From: Isoptericola sp. BMS4
GTDB lineage: Bacteria > Actinomycetota > Actinomycetes > Actinomycetales > Cellulomonadaceae
Direction: 5' to 3'
Assembly (NCBI RefSeq): GCF_011634835.1
Contig: NZ_SIRP01000001.1
Location: forward strand, 248,001-312,000
Length of the DNA: 64,000 nucleotides
Part shown: in pieces, positions 1 to 7,436 of the stretch
Numbering within the stretch: position 1 is the stretch's first letter
How the letters are laid out: every line of letters starts with the position of its first letter
The notes under the pieces: model-generated
Told to the model about the DNA's origin: nothing
The model's database searches: none
Seen by the model: the letters and a program-made list of their open reading frames with translations, nothing else
Program-made: the position numbers and the translations under genes

Positions 1-151
1 GCCCGAAGAGGATCAGCCCCATCTGAGCCGTCGACGCGTCGAGGGCGTCACGGATCGCGGGCGTGCGGGTGACCCACGACGAGATCCCCAGGCCGACGAG
101 CAGCGTGAGGGCGAACAGCGACAGGCGTCGTCGGCGGACGGTGACGGGCAT
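1..151 (-). CDS. MFS transporter, N-terminal fragment cut by window edge
   Basis: The first 50 codons of a minus-strand gene are visible, starting at the ATG at 151. The protein begins MPVTVRRRRLSLFALTLLVG and then has a hydrophobic first membrane segment followed by SSWVTRTPAIRDALDAS. That loop is typical of the N-terminus of major facilitator superfamily exporters, after TM1. The rest lies outside the window, so substrate and full length are unknown. It is divergent from the toxin-antitoxin pair that starts at 260, with 108 bases between them. Confidence 0.7.
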   Translation of the reverse strand, partial: MPVTVRRRRLSLFALTLLVGLGISSWVTRTPAIRDALDASTAQMGLILFG

Positions 152-235
152 GGGGTCGACGGTATCCGTTCTCGTATCGTTTCGACGGTTGACCCGTCGA
201 CGCCCGGCCCGACCTCCCGTGCGACCGCCAGCGTC

Positions 236-259
236 GTATACCACGCGTATACTGGTCGG
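236..259 (+). promoter_or_regulatory. Promoter/operator of the MazEF-like pair (paired GTATAC)
   Basis: Two copies of the self-complementary hexamer GTATAC (236-241 and 247-252) are separated by five bases. The second overlaps a good -10 hexamer, TATACT at 248-253, which lies exactly six bases before the ATG at 260. This suggests a leaderless transcript, with the operator on the -10 for autorepression by the antitoxin. The spacing and repeats are seen directly; autoregulation is inferred from what is known of such modules. Confidence 0.6.
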
Positions 260-490
260 ATGAGTGCGACGACGATCAAGGTCGACTCCACGCTCCGGGA
301 CCGGCTCAACGCCGAGGCGAGCCGCACGGGCGAACCCGTGGGCTCGTTCGTCGAGCACCTGCTGGAGCTGTGGCTGCGGGAGCAGCGCTTCGCCCAGCTG
401 CGCGAGGCGCTCGCCCAGCATCCACGGGACGCGACGGCGATCGACGAGGACGACGCCTGGGACACGGCTCCCGCTCCGTCCGCCCCGTGA
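260..490 (+). CDS. Ribbon-helix-helix type antitoxin (MazE-like)
   Basis: This 76-residue protein begins with a short beta strand (TTIKVDSTLRDRLNAEA) followed by a helix, matching N-terminal ribbon-helix-helix antitoxins. The acidic tail from about residue 60 (AIDEDDAW) would be the toxin-neutralising segment. It overlaps the toxin gene by four bases (GTGA), as expected of a translationally coupled toxin-antitoxin operon. The start at 260 sits six bases after a -10 hexamer, with no ribosome binding site, so the mRNA is probably leaderless. The role is inferred from fold pattern and context. Confidence 0.75.
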   Translation: MSATTIKVDSTLRDRLNAEASRTGEPVGSFVEHLLELWLREQRFAQLREALAQHPRDATAIDEDDAWDTAPAPSAP

Positions 491-822
491 CCCTCGTGAG
501 AGGCGCTGTCGCCTGGGCGGCGCTCGACCCGACGCGAGGGCGCGAGCAGAGCGGCCACCGCCCCGTGCTCGTCATCGCGAGCCGCCAGTACCTCGACGTC
601 GTGACCCACCTGGCCGTGATCCTGCCGGTGACGACGACGGACCGGCACTGGCCGAACCACGTCCTGCTCCGCGGCTCGCACGGGCTCGACCGTCCGAGCT
701 GGGCGATGACCGAGCAACCACGGACCCTGGCCCGCGAGCGCCTCGGCCGGGTCGCGGGCGTCGTCGACGACGCGACCCTGCGCGACGTCGACCTGTGGCT
801 ACGCGACTTCCTCGCTCTGTAG
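487..822 (+). CDS. MazF/PemK-family endoribonuclease toxin
   Basis: The protein has 111 residues, the usual size for MazF-like RNA interferases. It starts at the GTG at 487 inside the antitoxin stop. Near the N-terminus it reads GAVAWAALDPTRGREQSGHRPVLVIA, corresponding to the MazF pattern V..v.ldp..G.Eq.g.RPvlvis, including the conserved Arg of GREQSGHRP. A later strand (LAVILPVTTT) and PSWAMTEQPRTLARERLG match the second conserved segment. Family members cleave single-stranded mRNA and are held inactive by the co-transcribed antitoxin. Its 3' end overlaps the convergent DUF5808 gene by 24 bases. Confidence 0.85.
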   Translation: MTLVRGAVAWAALDPTRGREQSGHRPVLVIASRQYLDVVTHLAVILPVTTTDRHWPNHVLLRGSHGLDRPSWAMTEQPRTLARERLGRVAGVVDDATLRDVDLWLRDFLAL

Positions 823-1122
823 CCGACGCCGCACCAGCTCCACCACGCGCCCGACGTTCACCGACCAGCCCACGCCGAACACGTGCGGCCCGACGAGGTG
901 CTCGCCCTCCGGGTCCCACAGCCGCTCACGCAGCCGCTCGACGGTCGGCGCCCGGAACTCGTAGGGGACGAACCCGACCGTGCCGTGCCAGGTGCGGTCC
1001 TCCGGGTCCTTCTGCAGCTCCTTGGTGACGGCCGCGACCACCAGGCCGAACATCACCAGCCGGAACAGCCTCGCGCCCCCGCCCTTGCGGCAGCGCCGCT
1101 CGTCGTCCGGTCCCTTGCCCAT
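799..1122 (-). CDS. DUF5808 domain protein
   Basis: This 107-residue protein starts at the ATG at 1122 behind a GGAGG site. A hydrophobic stretch (LFRLVMFGLVVAAV, about residues 21-34) may be one membrane segment. The C-terminal half carries the DUF5808 signature of small actinobacterial membrane proteins: TWHGTVGFVPYEFRAPT, then LRERLWDPEGEHLVGP and FGVGWSVNVGR. Function is unknown for the family. It lies downstream of aztC on the same strand with a 77-base gap. Confidence 0.75.
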   Translation of the reverse strand: MGKGPDDERRCRKGGGARLFRLVMFGLVVAAVTKELQKDPEDRTWHGTVGFVPYEFRAPTVERLRERLWDPEGEHLVGPHVFGVGWSVNVGRVVELVRRRLQSEEVA

Positions 1123-1199
1123 CTCGACCTCCGATCGTCCGTCCTCGACCCCATCGTGCACCGAGGCGGCGCGGCCCGCGACGGCCCGGACGGCCGGCG

Positions 1200-2129
1200 T
1201 CAGGAACGACAGTTCAGCCCCTCCCGGAGGGCGGTGAGGTTCTCGCGCATGATGTCCATGTAGTCGGAGCCCTCGGTCCACCCCTCGATGGGGTCGAGCT
1301 TGGCGGCGCCGACGCCGAGGTCCTCGGCGAGGGTGGTCGTCACCTTGGGGCTGGTGAGCACCTCGAAGTACAGCGTCTCGACGTCGTTCTGCCGCACGAT
1401 CGCGCCGACCTCGCGCAGCCGGGCGGGCGACGGCTCCACCTCCGGGTCGAGGCCGGAGATGCCCTCCTGGACCAGGTCGTACCGCTCGGCGAGGTAGCCG
1501 AACGCCTCGTGCGAGACGACGAGGGTCGCGCCCGCGCACTGCGCGAGCCCGTCGCGGTAGTCGCCGTCCAGGGCGACAAGCTCGGCCTCCAGGGCGTCTG
1601 CGTTCGCGGCGTAGTCGGCGGCATGGTCGGGGTCGGCGGCGGCGAGCTCGTCGGCGACGTCGTGGCCCACGGCCGCGAGCCGCGTCGGGTCGAGCCAGAA
1701 GTGCGGGTCGAGCGCACCCGCGTCCAGGGCCGCCGCACCCCCGCCGTTCGGGCCGTGCTCCAACCCGGCGGCGTCGGCCGAGTCGACGACACGCTCGGGC
1801 GCCTGCGCCTCGACCGCCTCGTCCGTGGCGGCCTGCATCCCCGACAGGTACACGACGAGGTCCGACTCGCCGACGGCGCGCACCTGCGCGGGCGACAGCT
1901 CCAGGTCGTGCGGCTCGGCGGCGGGCGGGGTCAGGCTGCTGACGCTGACGTGCTCGCCGCCGACCTGCTCGGCGACGTACTGCAGCGGGTAGAACGACGC
2001 GAGGACGTCGAGGCCGTCGTCGGCCGACGACGCGGTGCACGCGGCGAGCGCCGGCGCGGCGAGCAGCGCGCCGGCGGCGGCGACGCGGGTCCGGCGACGG
2101 GTGGGCCGGTGGTTCGGGTGGCTGGGCAC
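1200..2129 (-). CDS. aztC: Zinc ABC transporter substrate-binding lipoprotein AztC-like
   Basis: The 309-residue protein starts at the GTG at 2129 with GGAGG ten bases upstream. Residues 1-31 form a lipoprotein signal ending at Cys31 (PALAAC). The rest matches cluster A-I metal-binding proteins (ZnuA/AztC). Candidate zinc ligands are the His of AAEPHDLEL, DPHFWLDP and VVSHEAFGYL, and the Asp of GWTEGSDYMD. The long His-rich loop of ZnuA is absent, as in AztC, which receives zinc from AztD encoded just upstream. No ATPase or permease gene is adjacent. Export and lipidation are inferred from the signal. Confidence 0.85.
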   Translation of the reverse strand: MPSHPNHRPTRRRTRVAAAGALLAAPALAACTASSADDGLDVLASFYPLQYVAEQVGGEHVSVSSLTPPAAEPHDLELSPAQVRAVGESDLVVYLSGMQAATDEAVEAQAPERVVDSADAAGLEHGPNGGGAAALDAGALDPHFWLDPTRLAAVGHDVADELAAADPDHAADYAANADALEAELVALDGDYRDGLAQCAGATLVVSHEAFGYLAERYDLVQEGISGLDPEVEPSPARLREVGAIVRQNDVETLYFEVLTSPKVTTTLAEDLGVGAAKLDPIEGWTEGSDYMDIMRENLTALREGLNCRS

Positions 2130-2176
2130 GGGTGGCCTCCTGGATGACGGGTCGCTGGGTCGGGGCGGGGAGCACG

Positions 2177-2213
2177 ACGGCCGCGGCACCGGGGTCGCCG
2201 GTGCCGCGGCCGT
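2177..2213 (-). terminator. 14-bp perfect hairpin between aztD and aztC
   Basis: ACGGCCGCGGCACC at 2177-2190 pairs perfectly with 2200-2213 around a nine-base loop. It begins about 15 bases after the aztD stop codon and has no T-run. It could be a partial terminator or processing site that lowers aztC expression relative to aztD. The structure is seen in the sequence; the function is inferred. Confidence 0.6.
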
Positions 2214-2227
2214 GCGGTGGGCGTCGG

Positions 2228-3619
2228 TCAGTGCGACGCGGCCTCCTCCTCGGAGTGGTCGTGCTCGTCCTCGGAGTGCTCGTGGCCCTCCTCGGAGTGG
2301 TCGTGCCCCTCGTGCTCGTCGGACCCGCCGTGCTCGGCCGAGCCGGCCTCGACGTTCCCCGAGATCCCGCTGATCTCGTTGGGGGCGACGTCGAGCTCGG
2401 CGGTGTTCCACACCTCGCCCGACTCGATGTCGACGGCGTGGATGGCCTGGTTCGCGGGGTCGGTCACGTAGGCCGAGCCGTCGAGCGTGAAGATCGCCGG
2501 GCGGGGCTCCTGCCACTCCATCGGCTCGGTCCACTCGTCGATCACCGGGATCGACTTCTCCAGCTCTCCGCTCTTCGGGTCGATGACGTGGATCTGCCCG
2601 TCGGTGCCGAGCACCAGCGCCTCGCCGTCCTCGCCCCGCGCCAGGGAGCGGAAGGTGTAGCTCGACGGCAGGTCGACGAGCGTCAGCTTGCCGGTGGCGG
2701 TGTCGGTGAGCGAGACGCGGGTGGGACGCTCGAGCTCGGCGTCCGGGTCGGACTTGTAGTCGCCGAGGACGACCGTGGACTCCTCGCTGCCGGCCTGGTT
2801 GCCGATGCGACCGTAGTCGTCGGGGCTGTCGACCTTGGTGATCGTGCCGCCGGAGTAGATCAGGACGCCGTCCTCGCAGCCGATGAGCACGGCCTCGTCG
2901 GCGGCCATCGCCTCGCCGTGCACGCCGGGGCACTCGTCGGAGGCGGCGATCTCCTCGCCGTCGGCGTCGAGCACGCGGATGCCGGTGCGGGCCTCCTCGG
3001 TGCCCTCGGAGACGACGAGCGAGCCGTCCGACAGCTCGACCGCGACGCCGTGGTGCGCCTCGGCGGTGGTGTGCTCGCGCGTCTCGCGCTCCGGGTCGGC
3101 GACGTCGACCGCGTCGAAGACCGTGACGTGGCCGGTGCCGTCGTCGAAGAGCGCGGTGCGCCCGTCGTGGCGGACGACGTGGCCGGGCTTGGTGGCCTCG
3201 AACACGACGTCGGTGAGCTCGGGGTCGGCGGTGTAGTAGTGCGAGTGGTCGCCGTGCGGCTCGGCCCAGGCGCCGCCGTCGAGCAGCTGGAAGCCACCGG
3301 TGGTCGAGACGAGCAGGTGGCGGCCGTCGCCGACGGCGTTGAGCCGGTTGAACCCCTCCAGGGCGAAGTCGTCCACGACCTCGAGGCTGCCGGCGTCGAG
3401 CACCTGGATGCCGCCGTCGTACGTGACGGCGATGCGAGGCGTGTAGGTGGCGGCCTCAGTAGGCGCGCTCGCCTCTTCCTCGGCAGGGGTGCCGGAGGCG
3501 CCGGCGGCGGGCTCCTCGGCGTCGCCGGAGCCGCAGGCCGCGAGGGCCAGCAGCGGGAGGGCCAGTCCGAGGGAAGCCAGGCGCCTCGTGCGCGTGCGAT
3601 GGGGTGCGGTGTGCGTCAT
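2228..3619 (-). CDS. aztD: Zinc metallochaperone AztD-like lipoprotein
   Basis: The 463-residue protein has a lipoprotein signal ending at Cys29 (LLALAAC) and beta-propeller-like repeats (RIAVTYDGGIQVLDAG, TVFDAVDVADP, SGEVWNTAELDVAPN). It ends in a striking His/Asp/Glu-rich tail (HEGHDHSEEGHEHSEDE...). AztD is a beta-propeller protein that passes zinc to AztC. The start at 3619 is chosen because the upstream ATG at 3643 lies inside the Zur-like box. AztC follows 98 bases downstream on the same strand. In actinobacteria the protein is probably anchored outside the membrane; this is inferred. Confidence 0.85.
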   Translation of the reverse strand: MTHTAPHRTRTRRLASLGLALPLLALAACGSGDAEEPAAGASGTPAEEEASAPTEAATYTPRIAVTYDGGIQVLDAGSLEVVDDFALEGFNRLNAVGDGRHLLVSTTGGFQLLDGGAWAEPHGDHSHYYTADPELTDVVFEATKPGHVVRHDGRTALFDDGTGHVTVFDAVDVADPERETREHTTAEAHHGVAVELSDGSLVVSEGTEEARTGIRVLDADGEEIAASDECPGVHGEAMAADEAVLIGCEDGVLIYSGGTITKVDSPDDYGRIGNQAGSEESTVVLGDYKSDPDAELERPTRVSLTDTATGKLTLVDLPSSYTFRSLARGEDGEALVLGTDGQIHVIDPKSGELEKSIPVIDEWTEPMEWQEPRPAIFTLDGSAYVTDPANQAIHAVDIESGEVWNTAELDVAPNEISGISGNVEAGSAEHGGSDEHEGHDHSEEGHEHSEDEHDHSEEEAASH

Positions 3620-3623
3620 AACC

Positions 3624-3648
3624 GGAATAGTAATCATTCTCATTCTCG
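3624..3648 (-). promoter_or_regulatory. Zur-like zinc box upstream of aztD
   Basis: Read on the minus strand, the stretch contains GAATGAGAATGATTACTATTC, an imperfect palindrome close to the actinobacterial Zur consensus TGAAAATGATTTTCA. It is an AT-rich island in GC-rich DNA and ends five bases before the chosen aztD start. Repression by zinc-loaded Zur is the expected regulation, inferred from site similarity and gene function. Confidence 0.7.
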
Positions 3649-3692
3649 CCTGTCACTTCGCCTCGTGAACCCCGCCCTGGTAGGACATGCCC

Positions 3693-4466
3693 ATGGCCTA
3701 CTTCCGGCGGACCGGCGCCACCACCTTCGAGCCCACCGACCTGGTCGGCGGCGCCTGGCGCACCGACGAGCAGCACGTGGCCCCCACCCTGGGGCTGCTC
3801 GCGCACCTGGTCGAGACCGACCGCGACGCACGGGGGCGCCACGACCTGGCGCTCGTCCGCCTGTCGTTCGATATCTGGGGCACCTACCGGCTGGAGACGA
3901 TGGAGACCGCCGTCCGCCTGATCCGCCCCGGGCGCGGCGTCGAGCTCGTCGAGGCGGAGGTGAGCTGCGCCGGACGGCGCGCGGTCACGCTGCGCGCCTG
4001 GCTCGCCCGGACGGGCGACTCCGCCGCGCTGGAGGGCGGCGCCCCCGAACCCGTCCCGGGGCCGGACGCGACCCCCGCGTGGGACCCCACCACGGTGTGG
4101 CCCGGCGCGTTCGTCGAGTCGATCGAGGTGCGCCGCACGGCCGCCGAGCCGGGACGCGGCATGGTGTGGGTCCGCACCCCGCACCCGCTCGTCGCGGACG
4201 AGGAGGTCTCCGGCACGGCCCGCGCGGTCGGCCTGCTCGACGTCGCCAACGGCATGTCGGTGCGCGCCGACCCCCGCGACGTCGCCTTCCCGAACCTCGA
4301 CCTCACCGCCCACCTGCACCGGGCGCCGGCGGGCGAGTGGCTCGGCCTCGACACGACCGTGGCGTTCGGCGCCACCGGCGCCGGCCTGACCAGCGCCGTG
4401 CTGCACGACGCGCACGGCTCCTTCGGCGCGAGCCAGCAGTCGCTGGTCGTCCGGGCGCGCGGTTAG
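3693..4466 (+). CDS. Acyl-CoA thioesterase family protein (double hotdog)
   Basis: The protein has about 257 residues and starts MAYFRRTGATTFEPTDLVGG; an in-frame ATG two codons upstream (3687) is possible but leaves no room for a ribosome site. It has the layout of tandem-hotdog TesB-like thioesterases (4HBT_3). The first half contains LVRLSFDIWGTYRLETMETAVRLIR, and the second has PNLDLTAHLHRAPAGEWLGLD and ends HGSFGASQQSLVVR, where the HDxxGxxgxxxQs pattern is typical. Members hydrolyse acyl-CoA thioesters. The substrate is unknown. Confidence 0.8.
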   Translation: MAYFRRTGATTFEPTDLVGGAWRTDEQHVAPTLGLLAHLVETDRDARGRHDLALVRLSFDIWGTYRLETMETAVRLIRPGRGVELVEAEVSCAGRRAVTLRAWLARTGDSAALEGGAPEPVPGPDATPAWDPTTVWPGAFVESIEVRRTAAEPGRGMVWVRTPHPLVADEEVSGTARAVGLLDVANGMSVRADPRDVAFPNLDLTAHLHRAPAGEWLGLDTTVAFGATGAGLTSAVLHDAHGSFGASQQSLVVRARG

Positions 4467-4476
4467 CGTCCTGCAC

Positions 4477-5169
4477 GTGGGCCTCGAGGAGCTGATCGCG
4501 CGGGTGCACGGCGAGTACGCGCGCGCCGGGATGCCGTCTTGGCCGCCCCCGCGGCCCGACGGCGCCGAGGCCCGCGAGGAGGAGTACTCGCGGGTGAGCG
4601 ACGTGCACAAGTACCGGGTCGTGCACGCCCGTGCCCGAGCATGGACGACGGCGCTCGCCGACCTGCCCGGCGTCCGGGTCGAGCATCGGGGACCGGTCGA
4701 CGGCGTCGCGCAGGCCTACAGCGACCTCCCCGGCTCCTTCGACCGCGCCACACACCTGACCTGTGACCGATCCGGCACGCTGCCGCTCGTCCTGCTCGAA
4801 CGCGATGCCGTGTCGTACGAGCACGGCGACTCGGTCGACCTGCTGCAGATCACCGTCGGGGAGCCACCGTTCCCCGTCGACATGCAGCCCGACTGCGGGT
4901 GCGACGCCTGCGACGTCGGCTCCGCCGGCCTGCTCGAAGCCATCGACGACCGCGTCGTCGAGATCGTCGGCGGGCCGTTCGTCACCGTACGCGGCAGACG
5001 CTGGTCGGCGACCTGGCACCCCGACGGCGGGGGCATGTCCGGAAGTCCACGAGCTCCCCACGGCTTCACCAGCGTCATGGCGGCCTGCCGGCGGCTCGCG
5101 GCCGGCGAGGCGGCCCGGCTCCCCGAGGGGTGCGCGGTGCAGGTCGGCCACGCATGGATCGACCGGTGA
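4477..5169 (+). CDS. DUF6226 family protein
   Basis: The 230-residue protein starts at the GTG at 4477. The hexamer TAGCGT at 4464-4469 lies seven bases before it, so the mRNA may be leaderless, with the -10 overlapping the stop of the preceding gene. The most distinctive segment is CGCDACDVGSAGLLEAIDD (about residues 145-163), found in the actinobacterial DUF6226 family. No catalytic motif is recognised and the function is unknown. Confidence 0.65.
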   Translation: MGLEELIARVHGEYARAGMPSWPPPRPDGAEAREEEYSRVSDVHKYRVVHARARAWTTALADLPGVRVEHRGPVDGVAQAYSDLPGSFDRATHLTCDRSGTLPLVLLERDAVSYEHGDSVDLLQITVGEPPFPVDMQPDCGCDACDVGSAGLLEAIDDRVVEIVGGPFVTVRGRRWSATWHPDGGGMSGSPRAPHGFTSVMAACRRLAAGEAARLPEGCAVQVGHAWIDR

Positions 5170-5170
5170 T

Positions 5171-5213
5171 ATTATCGATCTCCGGTCGACATCGATTGAC
5201 TTTCAATAGATTT
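5171..5213 (+). promoter_or_regulatory. AT-rich operator/promoter of the DUF2975-XRE operon
   Basis: This is a short AT-rich island before the DUF2975 gene. It has two ATCGAT copies (5174-5179 and 5191-5196) and a TTGA-CTT-TCAA inverted repeat at 5196-5206 that contains a -35-like TTGACT. The XRE protein encoded in the operon is the obvious candidate regulator. No convincing -10 was fixed. Confidence 0.4.
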
Positions 5214-5230
5214 GTGACGACGATCGAGCC

Positions 5231-5710
5231 ATGTCACGGACACAACGGGTCGTCGGCCCGCTCCGCCTGCTGCTCGTCGCGGTCTTCGTCGCGCTCCTCG
5301 CCGCCCAGGTCGTGATCCTGCCAGGAGCCTTCGCCCGCATGGCCGCGCAGTCGGCCGACCTCGCCCCGCTGCGCTGGCCGCTGCTGGTGCTGTCCGTGGT
5401 GGTGCTCGCGTGCGTGCAGGTCGTCATCGCCTGCACCTGGCAGCTGCTCGCGATGGTGGAGCACGACCGGATCTTCTCCGCCGCGGCGATGCGGTGGGTC
5501 AACGGGATCGTCGGGGCCGTGGCCCTGGCCTGGATCGTCGTGCTGGTGGCGTTCGCGCTCCTCGTGGCCGCCGGCGGCCTCTCCGCGACCGCGGTGCTGC
5601 TCCTCCTCGCGCTCCTCGCGGGCGCCGCGCTCGGCCTGCTCATGGCGGTGCTGCGCGCCCTGCTGCGCCAGGCGACGACGCTGCGCACCGACCTGGACGG
5701 CGTGATCTGA
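5231..5710 (+). CDS. DUF2975 membrane protein
   Basis: The 159-residue protein has four predicted membrane segments, about residues 11-33, 47-69, 85-110 and 115-137. The pattern, with the central LLAMVEHDRIFSAAAMRWVN loop, is that of DUF2975, a small integral membrane family usually encoded next to an XRE regulator. The downstream regulator start overlaps this stop codon by one base (TGATG), so the genes are translationally coupled. Function is unknown. Confidence 0.8.
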   Translation: MSRTQRVVGPLRLLLVAVFVALLAAQVVILPGAFARMAAQSADLAPLRWPLLVLSVVVLACVQVVIACTWQLLAMVEHDRIFSAAAMRWVNGIVGAVALAWIVVLVAFALLVAAGGLSATAVLLLLALLAGAALGLLMAVLRALLRQATTLRTDLDGVI

Positions 5711-5931
5711 TGCCGATCGTCGTCCGGATCGACGTGGAGCTCGCCCGCCGCAAGATGAGCGTCGGTGAGTTCGCCGAGCGCGTCGGCCTCACCCCCGCGA
5801 ACGTCGCGGTGCTCAAGAACGGGCGCGCCAAGGCCGTACGGTTCTCCACGCTGGAGGCCATGTGCCGGGTGCTGGAGTGCCAGCCCGGCGACCTGCTGGA
5901 GTGGGTCGACGACGGCGGCGACGATGAGTGA
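5710..5931 (+). CDS. XRE-family helix-turn-helix regulator
   Basis: The 73-residue protein consists almost entirely of one DNA-binding domain: LARRKMSVGEFAERVGLTPANVAVLKNGRAKAVRF, then LEAMCRVLECQPGDLLEW. It belongs to the YozG-like XRE group commonly paired with DUF2975. It starts at 5710, one base into the preceding stop, and overlaps the FAD reductase by eight bases, making a tight three-gene operon. It probably autoregulates through the repeats at 5171-5213 (inference). Confidence 0.85.
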   Translation: MPIVVRIDVELARRKMSVGEFAERVGLTPANVAVLKNGRAKAVRFSTLEAMCRVLECQPGDLLEWVDDGGDDE

Positions 5932-7084
5932 CGCGCACGCCGACGTCCTCGTCGTCGGGGCCGGGCTCGCGGGCCTGCACACCGCGCTGTCGCTGGCCCG
6001 GCGCGGGCACGACGTCGTCCTGGCCGACCGGCGCACCCGCCTGGACGTCGCGGTGCGCACCACCGGCATCTTCGTGCGGCGCACGCTCGAGGACTTCGAG
6101 CTGCCGGCCGCGCACCTCGGCCCGCCGGTGCGCCGCATGGTGCTCTACCCGCCGTCGCACCGTCGGCCGGTGACCCTCGACAGCGCGCACGACGAGTTCC
6201 GCGTCGGCGACATGGCCGCGCTGTACCTGGACCTCGCCGCGCGGGCTGTCGCGGCCGGGGTCCGCCTCGAGCTGGGCACCCGGTACCGGGGGCGCGACGG
6301 CGGCGACCACGCGCTCGACGGGCCCCGCGGCCGCCTGCGGGTGCGAGCCCCCTTCGTCGTCGGGGCCGACGGCGCACGCTCCGCCGTCGCGCGCGAGCTC
6401 GGCCTCGACGTCAACCGCGAGCTGCTGGTCGGCGCCGAGGAGGTCTTCGCCCTGCCTGGCCGGGACGCCGTCCCGGCGTTCCACTGCGTCGTCGACCCGC
6501 GCCTCGCGCCCGGCTACCTCGCCTGGGTGCTCGACGACGGCCACCACGCCCACGTCGGCGTCGCCGGGTACGCGCACCGCTACCCGGACGGGATGCGCGC
6601 GGCCCTCCGGCGGTTCGCCGCGACGGCGCCCGGCCTGGACGGGGTCCCGACGCCCGGCGCCGTCGAGCGCCGCGCCGGGCCCATCCCCGTGGGCGGCCTG
6701 CTGCGGCGCATCGCGAGCCCTGACGGCCTGCTGGTCGGCGACGCCGCCGGGGCGGTCTCCCCCCTGACGGCGGGCGGCCTCGACCCCTGCCTGCGCCTGT
6801 CGGAGCGCGGCGTCGACGTCCTCGACGCCGCGCTCCGTGCCCGGGACCGCCGCCTGCTGGCCCGGTACGACGGCGCCGACCTGCGCGCGAAGTTCCGCGG
6901 GCGGCTCGCCCTGCGCCGCAGCCTGTCCCTGGTCCGCACGCCCTCCGTCGCGGCGGCGGGGGTGGCGGCCCTGCGCACCCCGCCCGGCCGCGCCGCGGCC
7001 CGGCGCATCCTGTTCGGCCACGGCTCGTTCCCCGACCCCGCGCCGAAACCCTCAGCGGCTCGTGCGGCCACCGTCGCTCAGTAG
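5924..7084 (+). CDS. FAD-dependent oxidoreductase, geranylgeranyl reductase-like
   Basis: The 386-residue protein opens with a dinucleotide-binding motif (VLVVGAGLAGLHTALSLARRG, residues 7-27). A second FAD motif, GLLVGDAAGAVSPLTAGGLDP, lies near residue 270, as in the geranylgeranyl reductase/PHBH-like family. Such enzymes reduce or hydroxylate lipids and isoprenoids; the substrate cannot be told. It overlaps the XRE gene by eight bases. Its 3' end overlaps the YoeB remnant by seven bases, so the operon may end in rearranged DNA. Confidence 0.8.
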   Translation: MSDAHADVLVVGAGLAGLHTALSLARRGHDVVLADRRTRLDVAVRTTGIFVRRTLEDFELPAAHLGPPVRRMVLYPPSHRRPVTLDSAHDEFRVGDMAALYLDLAARAVAAGVRLELGTRYRGRDGGDHALDGPRGRLRVRAPFVVGADGARSAVARELGLDVNRELLVGAEEVFALPGRDAVPAFHCVVDPRLAPGYLAWVLDDGHHAHVGVAGYAHRYPDGMRAALRRFAATAPGLDGVPTPGAVERRAGPIPVGGLLRRIASPDGLLVGDAAGAVSPLTAGGLDPCLRLSERGVDVLDAALRARDRRLLARYDGADLRAKFRGRLALRRSLSLVRTPSVAAAGVAALRTPPGRAAARRILFGHGSFPDPAPKPSAARAATVAQ

Positions 7085-7277
7085 TGGAAGCGCGCCTGGA
7101 CGATCGTGACCGTCTCGTCGTCGACGTGGTAGACCAGCCGGTGCTCCTGGGTGATTCGTCGTGACCAGACGCCCGTGCCCTCGTGCCGGAGCGGCTCCGG
7201 CTTGCCCGTGCCCTCGGTCAGCATGCGCAGACACTCGTTGATCAGCGCGTTGATCCGTCGGAGAATCGTGCGGTCCG
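7078..7277 (-). pseudogene. YoeB toxin remnant, 5' end missing
   Basis: The minus strand encodes the last 65 or so residues of a YoeB/Txe mRNA interferase: DRTILRRINALINE, then EGTGKPEPLRHEGTG, VWSRRITQEHRLVYHV and a C-terminal ARFHY followed by a stop. The key Glu, Arg and His residues and the C-terminal Tyr are present. Similarity stops abruptly near 7277, where about 20 N-terminal residues should follow. Instead a YefM remnant begins on the opposite strand. No start codon or ribosome site is placed for it. Confidence 0.8.
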
Positions 7278-7417
7278 CACCACAAGGACGGCAGCGCGGT
7301 CATCATCAGCGAGGACGACTACGAGGCGCTGCAGACGAGCCTCTACCTGCGTTCGACGGCTGCCAACGCCCAGCGGCTCGACGAGTCCCTGGCTCAGCTG
7401 CGTGCCGCGCCTTCCGA
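7278..7417 (+). pseudogene. YefM antitoxin remnant, inverted relative to YoeB
   Basis: The plus strand from 7278 reads HHKDGSAVIISEDDYEALQT, then SLYLRSTAANAQRLDESLAQ. This is the middle and C-terminal part of a YefM/Phd antitoxin. The N-terminal DNA-binding half is missing, and the frame runs on without its proper stop. In intact modules yefM lies upstream of yoeB on the same strand. Here the two fragments abut back to back at 7277/7278, so an inversion or complex deletion has occurred. Confidence 0.75.
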
Positions 7418-7436
7418 TCGGTTCGTGCGCCGACCC

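Noticed and set aside
3620-3643. Eight-codon upstream extension of aztD starting at 3643
   Set aside because: It overlaps the Zur-like box and precedes the lipoprotein signal; the ATG at 3619 gives a normal signal peptide.
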